A stretch of 47,315 nucleotides of DNA from Sherwoodlollariibacterium sp049275655 (GCA_049275655.1 JBASUY010000036.1:1-47315); one strand, 5' to 3'; counted from the stretch's first letter, positions 15,801 through 24,222 are shown. Translations and numbers: made by a program. The notes: generated by a model from the letters alone, not told the origin.

Positions 15801-15875
15801 CGGGGCGTGGCTCAGTTTGGCTAGAGCGCTTGGTTTGGGACCAAGAGGTCACAGGTTCAAGTCCTGTCGCCCCGA
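15801..15875 (+). tRNA. tRNA-Pro (anticodon TGG), CCA not encoded
   Basis: Acceptor CGGGGCG pairs with CGCCCCG. Anticodon stem CTTGG/CCAAG surrounds TTTGGGA, giving TGG. The T-arm ACAGG-TTCAAGT-CCTGT is intact. The discriminator A is followed by ATT, so CCA must be added enzymatically, unlike the other three tRNAs here. Confidence 0.95.
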
Positions 15876-15895
15876 ATTATGAATTGTTAGAAGTC

Positions 15896-16552
15896 ATGAA
15901 AATAATTGAAAGAGAAAAGGCTATATATTTAAGAAATAAGGGTTTTTCTTATAATGATATAGCTAGCAAACTTTGTGTTTCTAAGGGGTCTCTTAGTCGT
16001 TGGTTAATAGGTGTTTCTTTTGTTCCTTCTGAGAAAGTTATACACCGCAGATACCTTTCGAGGATTAAGGCTGGACAAATGTTACATAATCGTAAAATTT
16101 CTAGAACCGAATCCATTAGCAATAGCGCTTATAAAGAAATTGATTCACTAACTAAAAATGAACTAAAGCTTATAGGTATAATTGCTTATTGGACTGAGGG
16201 CTCAAAAACAAGAGATAGTCTTGTGAAATTTACTAATTCCGATCCTGAATTCATTAGATTTTCACTAAAATGGTTGAGAGAGGTTTGTTTGGTTCCTGAA
16301 GATAAGATAAAAATACATTTACGCATACATGATGATTTAAACAAGAAGAAGATAGAGCAATTTTGGTCTCAAATAACAGGAATCCCCTTATCTCGATTCT
16401 ATAAAACTACTTTTAAAAAAAGTAATTCTTTGGGGAAGCGTAAGAACAGATTACAGTATGGTATAGCTAGTGTAACTGTTTGCGATACAAATTTGTTTTA
16501 TAAAATAAGAGGTTGGATTAAAGGTGTTATTAATCAATTATTTAGTTTATAA
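15896..16552 (+). CDS. HTH protein with LAGLIDADG-like C-terminal region (putative)
   Basis: 218 aa from the ATG at 15896; a longer frame would begin inside tRNA-Pro and is rejected. Residues about 1-35 form a Trp-containing helix-turn-helix (KGFSYNDIASKLCVSKGSLSRW). The rest has the pattern YWTEGSKTRDSLVKFTNSDPEFIRF, an IHLRIHDDLN strand and FWSQITGIPLSRFY. I recognise this as a widespread uncharacterised family whose second half resembles homing-endonuclease (LAGLIDADG) folds; that assignment is from memory and unproven. It is more AT-rich than its neighbours and sits between two tRNA genes, suggesting acquisition. No nuclease activity should be assumed. Confidence 0.6.
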   Translation: MKIIEREKAIYLRNKGFSYNDIASKLCVSKGSLSRWLIGVSFVPSEKVIHRRYLSRIKAGQMLHNRKISRTESISNSAYKEIDSLTKNELKLIGIIAYWTEGSKTRDSLVKFTNSDPEFIRFSLKWLREVCLVPEDKIKIHLRIHDDLNKKKIEQFWSQITGIPLSRFYKTTFKKSNSLGKRKNRLQYGIASVTVCDTNLFYKIRGWIKGVINQLFSL

Positions 16553-16598
16553 TTTTCTGTTTTTGGGAACCTTAAAAGACAAGTAGGTAAATATATGC

Positions 16599-16675
16599 GC
16601 GCCTGTAGCTCAATTGGATAGAGCAACTGCCTTCTAAGCAGTAGGTTGGCCGTTCAATTCGGCCCAGGCGCACCA
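16599..16675 (+). tRNA. tRNA-Arg (anticodon TCT)
   Basis: Acceptor GCGCCTG pairs with CAGGCGC. The anticodon loop CTTCTAA in stem ACTGC/GCAGT gives TCT, reading AGA/AGG. Discriminator A and encoded CCA are present. Confidence 0.95.
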
Positions 16676-16696
16676 GATATTAAAATATTTTAAGAT

Positions 16697-17908
16697 ATGC
16701 GCAGAAAAATTGAAAAGGCATTAGGTTTTTTTATCCTCTTTTTAGCTATTATTTATGCTTTAGCCTATCTTTTTTTAGTCGTCACAGGCAAAGCAATACT
16801 AATCAATCAGATTCAGAGGATAACCCATAAAAAAACAACCATAGACTATTTTTCTATCACTCCTATTTTAAGGATAGATATAAAAGGCCTTGACGTGCAG
16901 GGGTTGGCAAAGTCTTCTAAAGTATCCACTTCTATCAGCATTGTAAACCTCTTAAGAGGAAGAGTAGTCCTTCGCAATTTAACCTTTATACAGCCGGAGT
17001 TTTTTGTTAATAAGACTCCTCCTGAAGTAGCTAATCCTTCTATTTATTCCGCGACCCTTAATCCGTCGGTAAAACCTCCTCCGGCGCCTAAAGAGGCAAA
17101 GCCGGTATCTTTTGGCATCCTTCGTCTTGATATTAGGGACGGCAAGGTAATTTTTATTGACCAGACAATAAAGTCAGGTAGTATTAAGATATCGGTAGAA
17201 GAGATTTCAGCATATATAAAGAACTTTTATCTTTACCCTGTTTTTGCGATAACCGAATTTAAACTTTCTGCTATAATTCCATGGAAGGAAGGCGAAGATA
17301 AGGGTAAGTTAGAGTTAGACGGTTGGATTAATACGCATAAAGGGGATATGAGCGCAACTTGCAAGGTGAACGATATAGATGCTATATACCTTTACCCTTA
17401 TTATTCTACTTGGGTGGATTTAAAGAAAGCGCGCATTGAAAAGGCAAAACTAAATTTTTTAAGTGAAATTCACGGGTTAAATAACGATGTTACTGCTGAT
17501 TGTTTTTTAGAGCTTACTGATATGGTGCGCAAGCCTCTTGAGATAGGAGAGCCAGAAGCAAAGGCCTCAAAGTTGACTAATGCTGTTTTAGATAGGTTTA
17601 AGGAACTTGACAACGGAGAGGTTAAACTTAATTTTAAGATAAAGACTAAGATGGATAGCCCGCAATTTGGCTTTGAGAACTTTAAGTCTGCCTTTGAAGA
17701 AAAGCTTATGCGCGGCAGGAGCACTTTTAAGTCCAGTTTACAGGATTCTTTATCTATCCCGGTTAAGGCAGTTGAAAATGGTTTTAGAAGCTTTACGGAC
17801 CTTTCCCGCGCAATGATTGACGGAGTTTTTGCTATAGGCAATCAGGTCAAAGAGTCTGCCGATAAGGTTATGAATGGGGATAAGGATAAGCAAAGTAGCA
17901 GTAATTAA
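16697..17908 (+). CDS. AsmA/DUF748-like membrane-anchored protein
   Basis: 403 aa. One N-terminal transmembrane helix (about residues 9-31) precedes a long beta-rich region with AsmA-type features: an early ITPILRIDIKGLDVQ, then a VVLRNLTFIQPEF strand pair, and FGILRLDIRDGKVIFIDQ. These resemble DUF748 and the wider AsmA/TamB group of envelope bridge proteins implicated in lipid transport. A proline-rich linker lies near 120-135. The C-terminus is charged and low-complexity. It lies alone between tRNA-Arg and tRNA-His. Family call is by pattern, and the function is open. Confidence 0.65.
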   Translation: MRRKIEKALGFFILFLAIIYALAYLFLVVTGKAILINQIQRITHKKTTIDYFSITPILRIDIKGLDVQGLAKSSKVSTSISIVNLLRGRVVLRNLTFIQPEFFVNKTPPEVANPSIYSATLNPSVKPPPAPKEAKPVSFGILRLDIRDGKVIFIDQTIKSGSIKISVEEISAYIKNFYLYPVFAITEFKLSAIIPWKEGEDKGKLELDGWINTHKGDMSATCKVNDIDAIYLYPYYSTWVDLKKARIEKAKLNFLSEIHGLNNDVTADCFLELTDMVRKPLEIGEPEAKASKLTNAVLDRFKELDNGEVKLNFKIKTKMDSPQFGFENFKSAFEEKLMRGRSTFKSSLQDSLSIPVKAVENGFRSFTDLSRAMIDGVFAIGNQVKESADKVMNGDKDKQSSSN

Positions 17909-17929
17909 CTTTTGACATATATTTTTTAT

Positions 17930-18008
17930 GGTGGCTGTGGCGCAATTGGTCAGCGCGTCTGACTGTGGCTCAGAAGGTTTGCGGGTTCGATCCCCGTCAG
18001 CCACCCCA
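17930..18008 (+). tRNA. tRNA-His (anticodon GTG)
   Basis: Acceptor GTGGCTG pairs with CAGCCAC, with an encoded extra G at -1 (17930) opposite C73, the hallmark of tRNA-His. Stem TCTGA/TCAGA holds loop CTGTGGC, giving GTG. CCA is encoded (18006-18008). Confidence 0.96.
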
Positions 18009-18136
18009 GAATATCCTTATCCTCGTATAATGGGAGAGTTTGAAGGGTTATTCATCGGTTATAGTATTTATAGGTCCATGCATGAAGGTAAATGATAGTT
18101 CCTTTGCTAGGATTACTATTATGCAAAGGTAGATAT

Positions 18137-18760
18137 ATGAGAATTCTAAAGAGTAACGGCAGCATATCTACATCTACATTCTTTAGCGCTATTATGCCTA
18201 GAGAGTGGGCATTGAACGGGCATGATGAAGGCTTCTTTAACTATCTTAAAATGTTTTTTGAATTTTTAAGTACTTACCTTCCTAAGGGAGCATATATGGA
18301 ATTGGGATGTGGCACTGGATTATTGTGTAAATACGTAGAAACATATTCAAAAAAACAGATTATTCCTTTTGGTGTTGATTTAAATCATAAACTTGTGAGG
18401 CTTGCGAAACGGAATAATCCGAAATATGCGAAAAATTTTCAGGTAGCGGATTATTTTACTTTACCGATAGAAAAACTCGCAAAGTTCACCTCTGTAGCGG
18501 TGTTTATCGATAATATGCAATCTTGGGGTAAAACATGTATGATGATATGCAGTCTCTTAAAAAAAAGGGAGAATAAGGTAATTGTATTACACTGTTATGA
18601 GTTTAGGTTTCTTCCTATAAGCTGTTATATTTTAGACCCTATTGCAAGCATCGCTGAGAAGAATCATTATCACGTTTTTGTATTCGATAGGTTCGTGGTT
18701 TTAACAAAAAATTCCCGGATCTTTCGTCATTATAATAGAATGAAATTCTTTGAATATTAA
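18137..18760 (+). CDS. Class I SAM-dependent methyltransferase (substrate unknown)
   Basis: 207 aa from the ATG at 18137, preceded by an AAAGG ribosome site; an in-frame ATG at 18092 would add 15 residues. Motif I is YMELGCGTGLL and the following acidic strand end is FGVDLNHK. Later strands are degenerate (VAVFIDNMQSW). The N-terminal MPREWALNGHDEGFF resembles ubiquinone/small-molecule methyltransferases, but no specific family is clear. Monocistronic context after tRNA-His. Confidence 0.6.
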   Translation: MRILKSNGSISTSTFFSAIMPREWALNGHDEGFFNYLKMFFEFLSTYLPKGAYMELGCGTGLLCKYVETYSKKQIIPFGVDLNHKLVRLAKRNNPKYAKNFQVADYFTLPIEKLAKFTSVAVFIDNMQSWGKTCMMICSLLKKRENKVIVLHCYEFRFLPISCYILDPIASIAEKNHYHVFVFDRFVVLTKNSRIFRHYNRMKFFEY

Positions 18761-18922
18761 AGTAGATAGGAATGTAATCAATAGGTTTTGTTTCATAAGT
18801 TATTCCTAAGTTAGCCGTTTCTATTTATAAGCAGCTTTTTTATAACAGTTTGAAACGAGAGGGGCCCTTAATTTTTCATCTACACCTAGAATAATACGTA
18901 TATTTAGTTTAAGCATAAAACT

Positions 18923-19723
18923 ATGAATGAAATAGCGATTAAAATTAAGAATTTATCAAAACATTTCGGTAAAGTTATTGCAGTAGATAATATTTCTTTT
19001 GAAGTAGGTAGTGCTGAAGTTTTTGGCTTTTTAGGCCCTAATGGCGCGGGTAAAACTACTACTATCAATATTCTTTGTACCCTTCTTAAGCCTACGGCCG
19101 GAGAGGTAATCGTGAACGGGTTTAATGTAGTAAATTCGCCTAATGAAGTAAGAAGGTCCTTTGGTATTATTTTTCAGGATCCCAGCCTTGATGAGCGGCT
19201 TACTGCTTATGAAAATCTTAATTTTCATGGAATGATTTATCATTTGCCGTCAAAGGCAAGGAAGGCGCGTATCAAAGAAGTGTTGGATATGGTGGGTTTA
19301 TACCCAAGGAAGGATACTATTGTACGCACATTCTCAGGCGGCATGAAAAGAAGGTTAGAGATTGCCCGCGGCCTCATGCATAACCCTAGAATCCTATTTT
19401 TAGACGAGCCGACTGTAGGATTAGACCCGCAGACAAGAAATTACATCTGGGATTATATAATCGAGCTTTCGCAAAAAAAGGGAATTACCGTATTTCTTAC
19501 TACGCATTATATGGATGAAGCAGAAATATGCCAACGCGTAGGAATTATTGACCATGGTAAAATTATTGATTTGGATGCACCGGGAGCATTAAAAAATAAA
19601 TATAAGGTATCTTCTCTTCACGATGTCTTTTTAGAAGCTACAGGTCATGATATACGCGAAGAGAAACCGGATGAGAAAGAAGATTTAGGACTATTTTTGC
19701 GCGCAAGGAGTAAATTAAGATAA
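18923..19723 (+). CDS. ABC transporter ATP-binding protein (DrrA/CcmA-like)
   Basis: 266-aa ATPase of an ABC-2 exporter. Walker A GPNGAGKTT, Q-loop FQDPSL, signature FSGGMKRR, Walker B ILFLDEPTVGLDP and switch histidine TTHYMDEAE are all present, so it should be active. The C-terminal extension is charged. It is 3 nt from its permease, forming a two-gene exporter. The cargo is unknown; relatives export drugs, polyketides or polysaccharides. Confidence 0.92.
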   Translation: MNEIAIKIKNLSKHFGKVIAVDNISFEVGSAEVFGFLGPNGAGKTTTINILCTLLKPTAGEVIVNGFNVVNSPNEVRRSFGIIFQDPSLDERLTAYENLNFHGMIYHLPSKARKARIKEVLDMVGLYPRKDTIVRTFSGGMKRRLEIARGLMHNPRILFLDEPTVGLDPQTRNYIWDYIIELSQKKGITVFLTTHYMDEAEICQRVGIIDHGKIIDLDAPGALKNKYKVSSLHDVFLEATGHDIREEKPDEKEDLGLFLRARSKLR

Positions 19724-19726
19724 CCT

Positions 19727-20470
19727 ATGGATTTTGTTGCCATTCGTACAATTTGGGTAAGGGATCTTATCCGCCATTACAGGGATAGGGTGAGGCTTTT
19801 AGGTTCCGTAACTCGGCCGGTGCTCTGGCTTTTGATTATGGGTACTGGTTTAAGGGCTGCATTTGACGTGCACGGGATATCATATACGCACTTTATATTT
19901 CCCGGGATTATTGCGATGAATCTGATATTCGCGGCAATGATTTCAACTTTTAGTATTATCTGGGATAGGGAATTTGGTTTCTTGCGGGAGATTCTTGTAG
20001 CTCCTATACCGCGTAGTTCAATTGTGCTTGGTAAAGCCTTAAGTGGCTCAACGGTTGCCTTTATTGAAGGCCTCTTTGTTTTAGTTTTTGCTCCGTTTAT
20101 AAAAATACACATTCCTTTGGTTAACCTACTTCTGCTTTTGCCGTTGATGTTTCTTATTGCCTTTGTTTGTACGAGCATGGGGATTGTGATTGCTGCACGG
20201 ATGACTTCTTTTGAGGGTTTTGGTGTGATTTCTAATTTTGTGATTATGCCGATGTTTTTTTTAAGCGGGGCAATGTTTCCTGTAGATAATCTTCCTCATT
20301 GGGTAACTTTCATTATTAGGATTAACCCTTTAACTTACGGAGTAGATCTCTTGAGATGGGATATCCTTGGGATAAAAGTATTCCCGCTTTATATGGATTT
20401 TCTATTTCTTGCGATTTTTGCCTTTATAATGCTAGGAATAGGAGTTTTTGAATTTAGTAAGACAAATTAA
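19727..20470 (+). CDS. ABC-2 type transporter permease (DrrB-like)
   Basis: 247-aa integral membrane partner of the preceding ATPase. Six hydrophobic segments (about 30-45, 60-80, 105-130, 140-165, 175-195, 222-244). The amphipathic N-terminal RDLIRHYRDRVRLL precedes the first helix, and the ABC-2 signature region runs from EILVAPIPRSSIVLGKAL to FFLSGAMFPVDNLP. Start ATG follows the upstream stop by 3 nt without a Shine-Dalgarno, so translation is coupled. Confidence 0.9.
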   Translation: MDFVAIRTIWVRDLIRHYRDRVRLLGSVTRPVLWLLIMGTGLRAAFDVHGISYTHFIFPGIIAMNLIFAAMISTFSIIWDREFGFLREILVAPIPRSSIVLGKALSGSTVAFIEGLFVLVFAPFIKIHIPLVNLLLLLPLMFLIAFVCTSMGIVIAARMTSFEGFGVISNFVIMPMFFLSGAMFPVDNLPHWVTFIIRINPLTYGVDLLRWDILGIKVFPLYMDFLFLAIFAFIMLGIGVFEFSKTN

Positions 20471-20530
20471 GCAAGGGATCTTGAAAATTTAGGAAATTAA
20501 ATTAAATAGAGAGGTACTCAATTTAAAACA

Positions 20531-20558
20531 TTGACCTTAGAAGTAATTTCAATATAAT
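20531..20558 (+). promoter_or_regulatory. Sigma70-type promoter for the coiled-coil protein gene
   Basis: TTGACC (20531-20536), a 16-nt spacer and TATAAT (20553-20558). It lies 40 nt ahead of a strong Shine-Dalgarno and ATG. Confidence 0.7.
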
Positions 20559-20597
20559 TAAAGAGATTTATTAACCGGTAGATAAAGAGGAGGAGTG

Positions 20598-20963
20598 ATG
20601 AAAAGACGCTTAGGATTACTACTCGCTGCGGTCTTTGCATTGGTATCAACAGCTGTTTTTGCAGAAAGCAAAGGTTTAAGTTTAGGCAGCTTAGACAAAG
20701 ATGCAAAAAAGGCTGAAATCGAAGCTAAGAAATCAAGTAAAGAAGCACAGCTAAAGGCAGAGAAAACCAAAAAACAGGCAGAAAAAGATTTAGAAGCAAA
20801 AAAGAGAGAAGCTGAAGAGAAGAAGAAAGAAGCAGAAAAGAAAAAGAAAGAAGCCCAAAAAGAAGCCGAAAAAGCTAAAAAAGATTTAGAAAAAAAGCAG
20901 AAACAAATAAATAAAGACGCAAAAAAACAGCAAAAAGGCTTAGAAGGGATGTTCAAACAGTAA
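20598..20963 (+). CDS. Small secreted Lys/Glu/Ala-rich coiled-coil protein
   Basis: 121 aa. Residues 1-22 are a Sec signal peptide ending VFA, with cleavage before ESKG. Almost all the remainder is charged helix made of EAKKKxxE-type heptads without proline, i.e. a long single alpha-helix or coiled coil. The strong Shine-Dalgarno GAGGAGG precedes the ATG at 20598. Its own promoter (20531-20558) and terminator (20983-21017) make it a high-expression single-gene unit. It could be a Braun-lipoprotein- or TolA-like periplasmic spacer, but there is no lipobox. No known family recognised. Confidence 0.7.
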   Translation: MKRRLGLLLAAVFALVSTAVFAESKGLSLGSLDKDAKKAEIEAKKSSKEAQLKAEKTKKQAEKDLEAKKREAEEKKKEAEKKKKEAQKEAEKAKKDLEKKQKQINKDAKKQQKGLEGMFKQ

Positions 20964-20982
20964 GGACTCAATAAACATGCAG

Positions 20983-21017
20983 CAGCCTTCTCTCGCTTAG
21001 GGGAAGGCTGTTTTTTT
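20983..21017 (+). terminator. Rho-independent terminator
   Basis: CAGCCTTC (20983-20990) pairs with GAAGGCTG (21003-21010), followed by seven T. It ends the coiled-coil gene transcript. Confidence 0.88.
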
Positions 21018-21133
21018 AAAAGGCAATAGTAGCTTAATTGGGACTACATCTTTTAGTTATCACGTGTAAGTTTTTGGTTATTTTATCCTATTTAAAATTG
21101 TAATTTCAGAGATATATCAAGGTAGTGCTTATA

Positions 21134-21205
21134 TATAATCGTTATTTGTAATCAGAGAGGTTTTCCCTTGGCTCAGACTAAAGTGGCTCTGATTTTTATT
21201 TTTTT
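21134..21205 (+). other. Possible small transcript or attenuator before the radical-SAM gene
   Basis: A TATAAT at 21134-21139 is followed by an inverted repeat AATCAGAG (21150-21157) and CTCTGATT (21187-21194) running into a T-rich tail. This could be a roughly 60-nt RNA or a leader terminator. The -35 region is poor, so this is weak. The rest of 21018-21234 shows nothing else I can name. Confidence 0.3.
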
Positions 21206-21234
21206 CTTGAGCGTATCTTTTGGGGCGATAGATA

Positions 21235-22011
21235 ATGAAATCAGTATTTAAATATATTTACGGGCCGGTTCCTTCATGGAGACTGGGGAGTTCTTTGGGG
21301 ATAGATCCTCTCTCGCAAGAAGGAAAGATTTGCACATTTGATTGCGTATATTGTCAGATCAAACAAACAAAATTATTTACCGATGAAAGGAAAAATTATA
21401 TCCGCATACCGGATTTAATGGATGAATTGGCTTCTCTGCCGCCTTTAAAAATAGATTACATTACTTTTTCCGGTATTGGTGAGCCTACTTTAGCCGGAAA
21501 TTTAGGAGAGATGATAAAGGCAATAAAGAAAACAAGAAAGGAGAGAATCGCAGTCCTAACAAATTCTTCGCTGATGCATAGAGGAGACGTTCGAAAAGAC
21601 CTCTTTTTGGCAGATTTTATCGTTGCTAAATTAGACGCTCCCTCGCAAAATATTTTTGAAAGAGTTAACCAACCTATAAAAACTATTAAGTTTGATAGTA
21701 TTATTGAGGCGTTAAAAGACTTTAAGAGCTCTTATTTAGGGAAATTAGCATTGCAGATTATGTTTTTGGGGCAAAATAAGAAATATGCGCCGGAGATTGC
21801 GAAGATTGCCAAAGAGATAAATCCCGATGAAGTTCAGCTTAATACTCCTCTTAGGCCATGCAGGGTAAAACCTCTGCCTAAACAAGAATTGGACGAAATA
21901 AAAAAGTACTTTGAGGGTTTAAAGGTAATCTCTGTTTATGAAGCCAAAATTCAGAAGGTTAAGCCTGTAAGCGGCGAAGATACATTGAAAAGAAGAGGTA
22001 AGATTGAATAA
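21235..22011 (+). CDS. Radical SAM protein, COG0731-like
   Basis: 258 aa. The N-terminal YGPVPSWRLGSSLGIDPL is characteristic of a Tyw1-related radical-SAM family (COG0731). The cluster motif is Cys-x3-Cys-x2-Cys (CTFDCVYC). GIGEPTLAG serves as the GGE-like SAM-contact motif, and NSSLMHR follows. Bacterial members have no settled function; Tyw1 proper makes wybutosine in archaea and eukaryotes, so that role should not be transferred. ATG at 21235 lacks a strong Shine-Dalgarno. Confidence 0.82.
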   Translation: MKSVFKYIYGPVPSWRLGSSLGIDPLSQEGKICTFDCVYCQIKQTKLFTDERKNYIRIPDLMDELASLPPLKIDYITFSGIGEPTLAGNLGEMIKAIKKTRKERIAVLTNSSLMHRGDVRKDLFLADFIVAKLDAPSQNIFERVNQPIKTIKFDSIIEALKDFKSSYLGKLALQIMFLGQNKKYAPEIAKIAKEINPDEVQLNTPLRPCRVKPLPKQELDEIKKYFEGLKVISVYEAKIQKVKPVSGEDTLKRRGKIE

Positions 22012-22047
22012 TATAATAAGGAGGTTTTAAAAAGCGGGAAAAAATAA

Positions 22048-22077
22048 TTGACTTAAGGACGCGGAAAGAAGTATAAT
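22048..22077 (+). promoter_or_regulatory. Sigma70-type promoter for glutamate dehydrogenase
   Basis: TTGACT (22048-22053), an 18-nt spacer and TATAAT (22072-22077). The predicted leader is about 45 nt, carrying a strong Shine-Dalgarno (GGGAGGTG) before the ATG at 22131. Confidence 0.7.
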
Positions 22078-22130
22078 TGAAGAGGAAAGCATTTTTTATT
22101 TTAGGAAAAGCAACCAATGGGAGGTGTAAA

Positions 22131-23417
22131 ATGACTAAAACAGCTTACAATCCATTTGAGAGCGCTCAGGCGCAATTTGATAAAGTAGCGGCTCTTCTTA
22201 AGTTAGACAGCGGCACCTGCGAGCTACTGCGCCAGCCAATGCAAGAAATACATTTTACCATCCCCGTAAAAATGGACGATGGGTCAACCAAGGTATTCAA
22301 GGCTTTCCGCATCAAGCATAATGATGCCAGGGGCCCTGCGAAAGGCGGAATTCGCTTTCATCCGCATGAAACAGCTGATACGGTACGCGCGCTTTCCATG
22401 TGGATGACGTGGAAATGTGCGGTAGTAGATATCCCGCTCGGAGGTGGGAAGGGTGGTGTAATCTGCGATCCCCACAATCTCTCTATGGGCGAACAGGAGA
22501 GGCTGTGCCGTGGGTATGTCCGTCGGCTTTCTACACAGATTGGCCCTAATCAGGATGTGCCTGCACCGGATGTTATGACAAACGGACAGCATATGCTTTG
22601 GATGCTTGATGAATATGAAACAATCCACAGCGGCCGGTATCCTAGTATGATTACAGGCAAGCCTGTGGGCATGGGTGGTTCGCTGGGACGTAAAGAGGCT
22701 ACAGGCTACGGAGTTGTCTATGTACTTAAAAATCTGCTGCGTGAAATGAATATTGCAGTTGAATCTACAATGGCCAGCATACAGGGTTTTGGCAATGTGG
22801 CTGAGTATGCTGCCCGTATGTATACGAAGCTGGGCGGTAAAATTATTGCAGTATCCTGCTGGAATCAGGCGGATGCCAAGGCATATACCTTTAAAAAGAA
22901 AAGCGGTTGTGATATTGAACAACTGGCAGGCATTAAGGATTCATTTGGCGGTATTGATAAGGAAAAAGCTATTAAACTAGGATACGAGGTGCTTCCGGGA
23001 GAAGAATGGATTAAGCAGGAAGTAGATATCCTGATTCCCGCAGCGCTAGAAAACCAAATTACTCCCACGGTTTTTCCCGGTATATCCTCAAAAGTCAAAA
23101 TTATCTGCGAGGCAGCTAATGGGCCTACCGTACCTGATTGCGATGCGCTCATCCGCGAACGCGGAATTATTCTTCTGCCTGACTTTCTTTGCAACGCTGG
23201 CGGCGTAACTTGCAGCTATTTTGAGCAAGTACAGTGTAGCATGAATTACTTCTGGGATATAGAGGAAGTTTTTGAAAAGTTAGAATACTGCATGACTAAG
23301 GCATTTAGCGCGGTCTACAAGCTTTCCATAGATAAAAATTTGTATATGCGAGATGCCGCTTATACAATCGCTATTAACAGGGTGGCTGAAGCAGTGAAGC
23401 TGCGCGGTTGGGCATAA
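22131..23417 (+). CDS. gdhA: Glutamate dehydrogenase (Glu/Leu/Phe/Val dehydrogenase family)
   Basis: Reversible oxidative deamination of glutamate to 2-oxoglutarate and ammonia. 428 aa. Substrate-domain landmarks: RIKHNDARGPAKGGIRFHP, the catalytic lysine region WKCAVVDIPLGGGKGGV, and PAPDVMTNGQHMLWMLDEY. Rossmann motif GFGNVAEYAA, then late NAGGVTCSYFE. Start ATG 22131 is set by the Shine-Dalgarno, not the TTG at 22077 that overlaps the -10 box. Composition differs from neighbours: visibly richer in G+C and in CTG, CGC and GCG codons, suggesting more recent transfer. Cofactor preference cannot be read safely. Confidence 0.95.
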   Translation: MTKTAYNPFESAQAQFDKVAALLKLDSGTCELLRQPMQEIHFTIPVKMDDGSTKVFKAFRIKHNDARGPAKGGIRFHPHETADTVRALSMWMTWKCAVVDIPLGGGKGGVICDPHNLSMGEQERLCRGYVRRLSTQIGPNQDVPAPDVMTNGQHMLWMLDEYETIHSGRYPSMITGKPVGMGGSLGRKEATGYGVVYVLKNLLREMNIAVESTMASIQGFGNVAEYAARMYTKLGGKIIAVSCWNQADAKAYTFKKKSGCDIEQLAGIKDSFGGIDKEKAIKLGYEVLPGEEWIKQEVDILIPAALENQITPTVFPGISSKVKIICEAANGPTVPDCDALIRERGIILLPDFLCNAGGVTCSYFEQVQCSMNYFWDIEEVFEKLEYCMTKAFSAVYKLSIDKNLYMRDAAYTIAINRVAEAVKLRGWA

Positions 23418-23451
23418 ACTGCTCAAAAAATAAGTTTTTTAGGTGGTAAAT

Positions 23452-24117
23452 ATGATTAAACTCTCGCGCAGTAAGTTAGAATTATTCTTGGATTGCCCGC
23501 GTTGCTTTTGGTTAGAGGTAAATAAAGGGGTTAAGCGGCCGCCGTCATTTCCTTATACAATAAACTCTGCCATAGATAGCCTATTAAAAAAAGAGTTTGA
23601 CCTGCATCGCCAAGAAGGGACGCCACACTATCTTATTAAGAAATACAATATAAACGCTATTCCTTATAAGTGCAAAGAGATTGATACTTGGCGGTATAAT
23701 TTTACTGGGATACAATTTCATCATCAGCCCACGGATTTTTTAGTCTTTGGCGCTATAGATGATATTTGGATTAATCCGCAGGGTGAGTTGATAGTGGTTG
23801 ACTATAAAGCCACGGGCGCAAACGAATATAAGATTTATGATAGTTACAAGCGTCAGATGGAGGTTTATCAATGGCTTTTCCTTCAAAACGGGTATAAAGT
23901 TGCTAAGTCCGGGTATTTTCTCTTTGCCAAGGTAAACAAAAACAGCGGTTTTGCCGAAGGTAAGCTCTCTTTTGATTTATACTTAGAATCCCAGGAAGGT
24001 GATAGTGCTTGGGTAGATGGAGAGCTTATAAATGCCAAAAAAACCCTTGATAGCCCTATCCCTGAATCTTCCGCAGAATGCGCTTACTGCCAATTTGCCA
24101 AGAATAGTAAGTCTTAG
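23452..24117 (+). CDS. PD-(D/E)XK nuclease family protein (RecB/Cas4-like)
   Basis: 221 aa from the ATG at 23452, behind AGGTGG. Begins LSRSKLELFLDCPRCFWLEV, the RecB-like nuclease opening with its first cysteine(s). The catalytic core is GAIDDIWINPQGELIVVDYKATG (metal-binding D and D-x-K), followed by a QMEVYQWLFLQNG helix. C-terminal CAYCQF supplies further cysteines, so a [4Fe-4S] cluster as in Cas4/AddB is plausible. No other cas or addAB genes are nearby, so it is a stand-alone member; the role is unknown. Confidence 0.78.
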   Translation: MIKLSRSKLELFLDCPRCFWLEVNKGVKRPPSFPYTINSAIDSLLKKEFDLHRQEGTPHYLIKKYNINAIPYKCKEIDTWRYNFTGIQFHHQPTDFLVFGAIDDIWINPQGELIVVDYKATGANEYKIYDSYKRQMEVYQWLFLQNGYKVAKSGYFLFAKVNKNSGFAEGKLSFDLYLESQEGDSAWVDGELINAKKTLDSPIPESSAECAYCQFAKNSKS

Positions 24118-24222
24118 AATTGAGGTCTGGCTTTAACTAAGAGTAGTTAGATAATAATAAAAATTACGAAAAAAGCGTATAAATTTTATTTTTTTAAGCG
24201 ATGAATAAGAAAGGAGTATATA

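Noticed and set aside
15801..16675. Integrative element with attachment repeats around the HTH gene
   Set aside because: No direct repeat of the tRNA-Pro 3' end was found downstream, and no integrase is present.
17912..17930. TTGACA as -35 box of tRNA-His
   Set aside because: It lies only 12 nt ahead of the tRNA 5' end, too close to leave room for a spacer, -10 box and start.
20558..20971. Minus-strand Phe/Ser/Ala-rich frame over the coiled-coil gene
   Set aside because: Low-complexity complement of Lys/Glu/Ala codons (AAG and GAA read as CTT and TTC).
22284..22922. 212-codon open frame on the minus strand across gdhA
   Set aside because: It is the mirror of the coding strand of glutamate dehydrogenase, with no ribosome site or recognisable domain.
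23452..24117. Cas4 as part of a CRISPR-Cas system
   Set aside because: The fold fits, but there are no other cas genes and no repeat-spacer array anywhere in the window.
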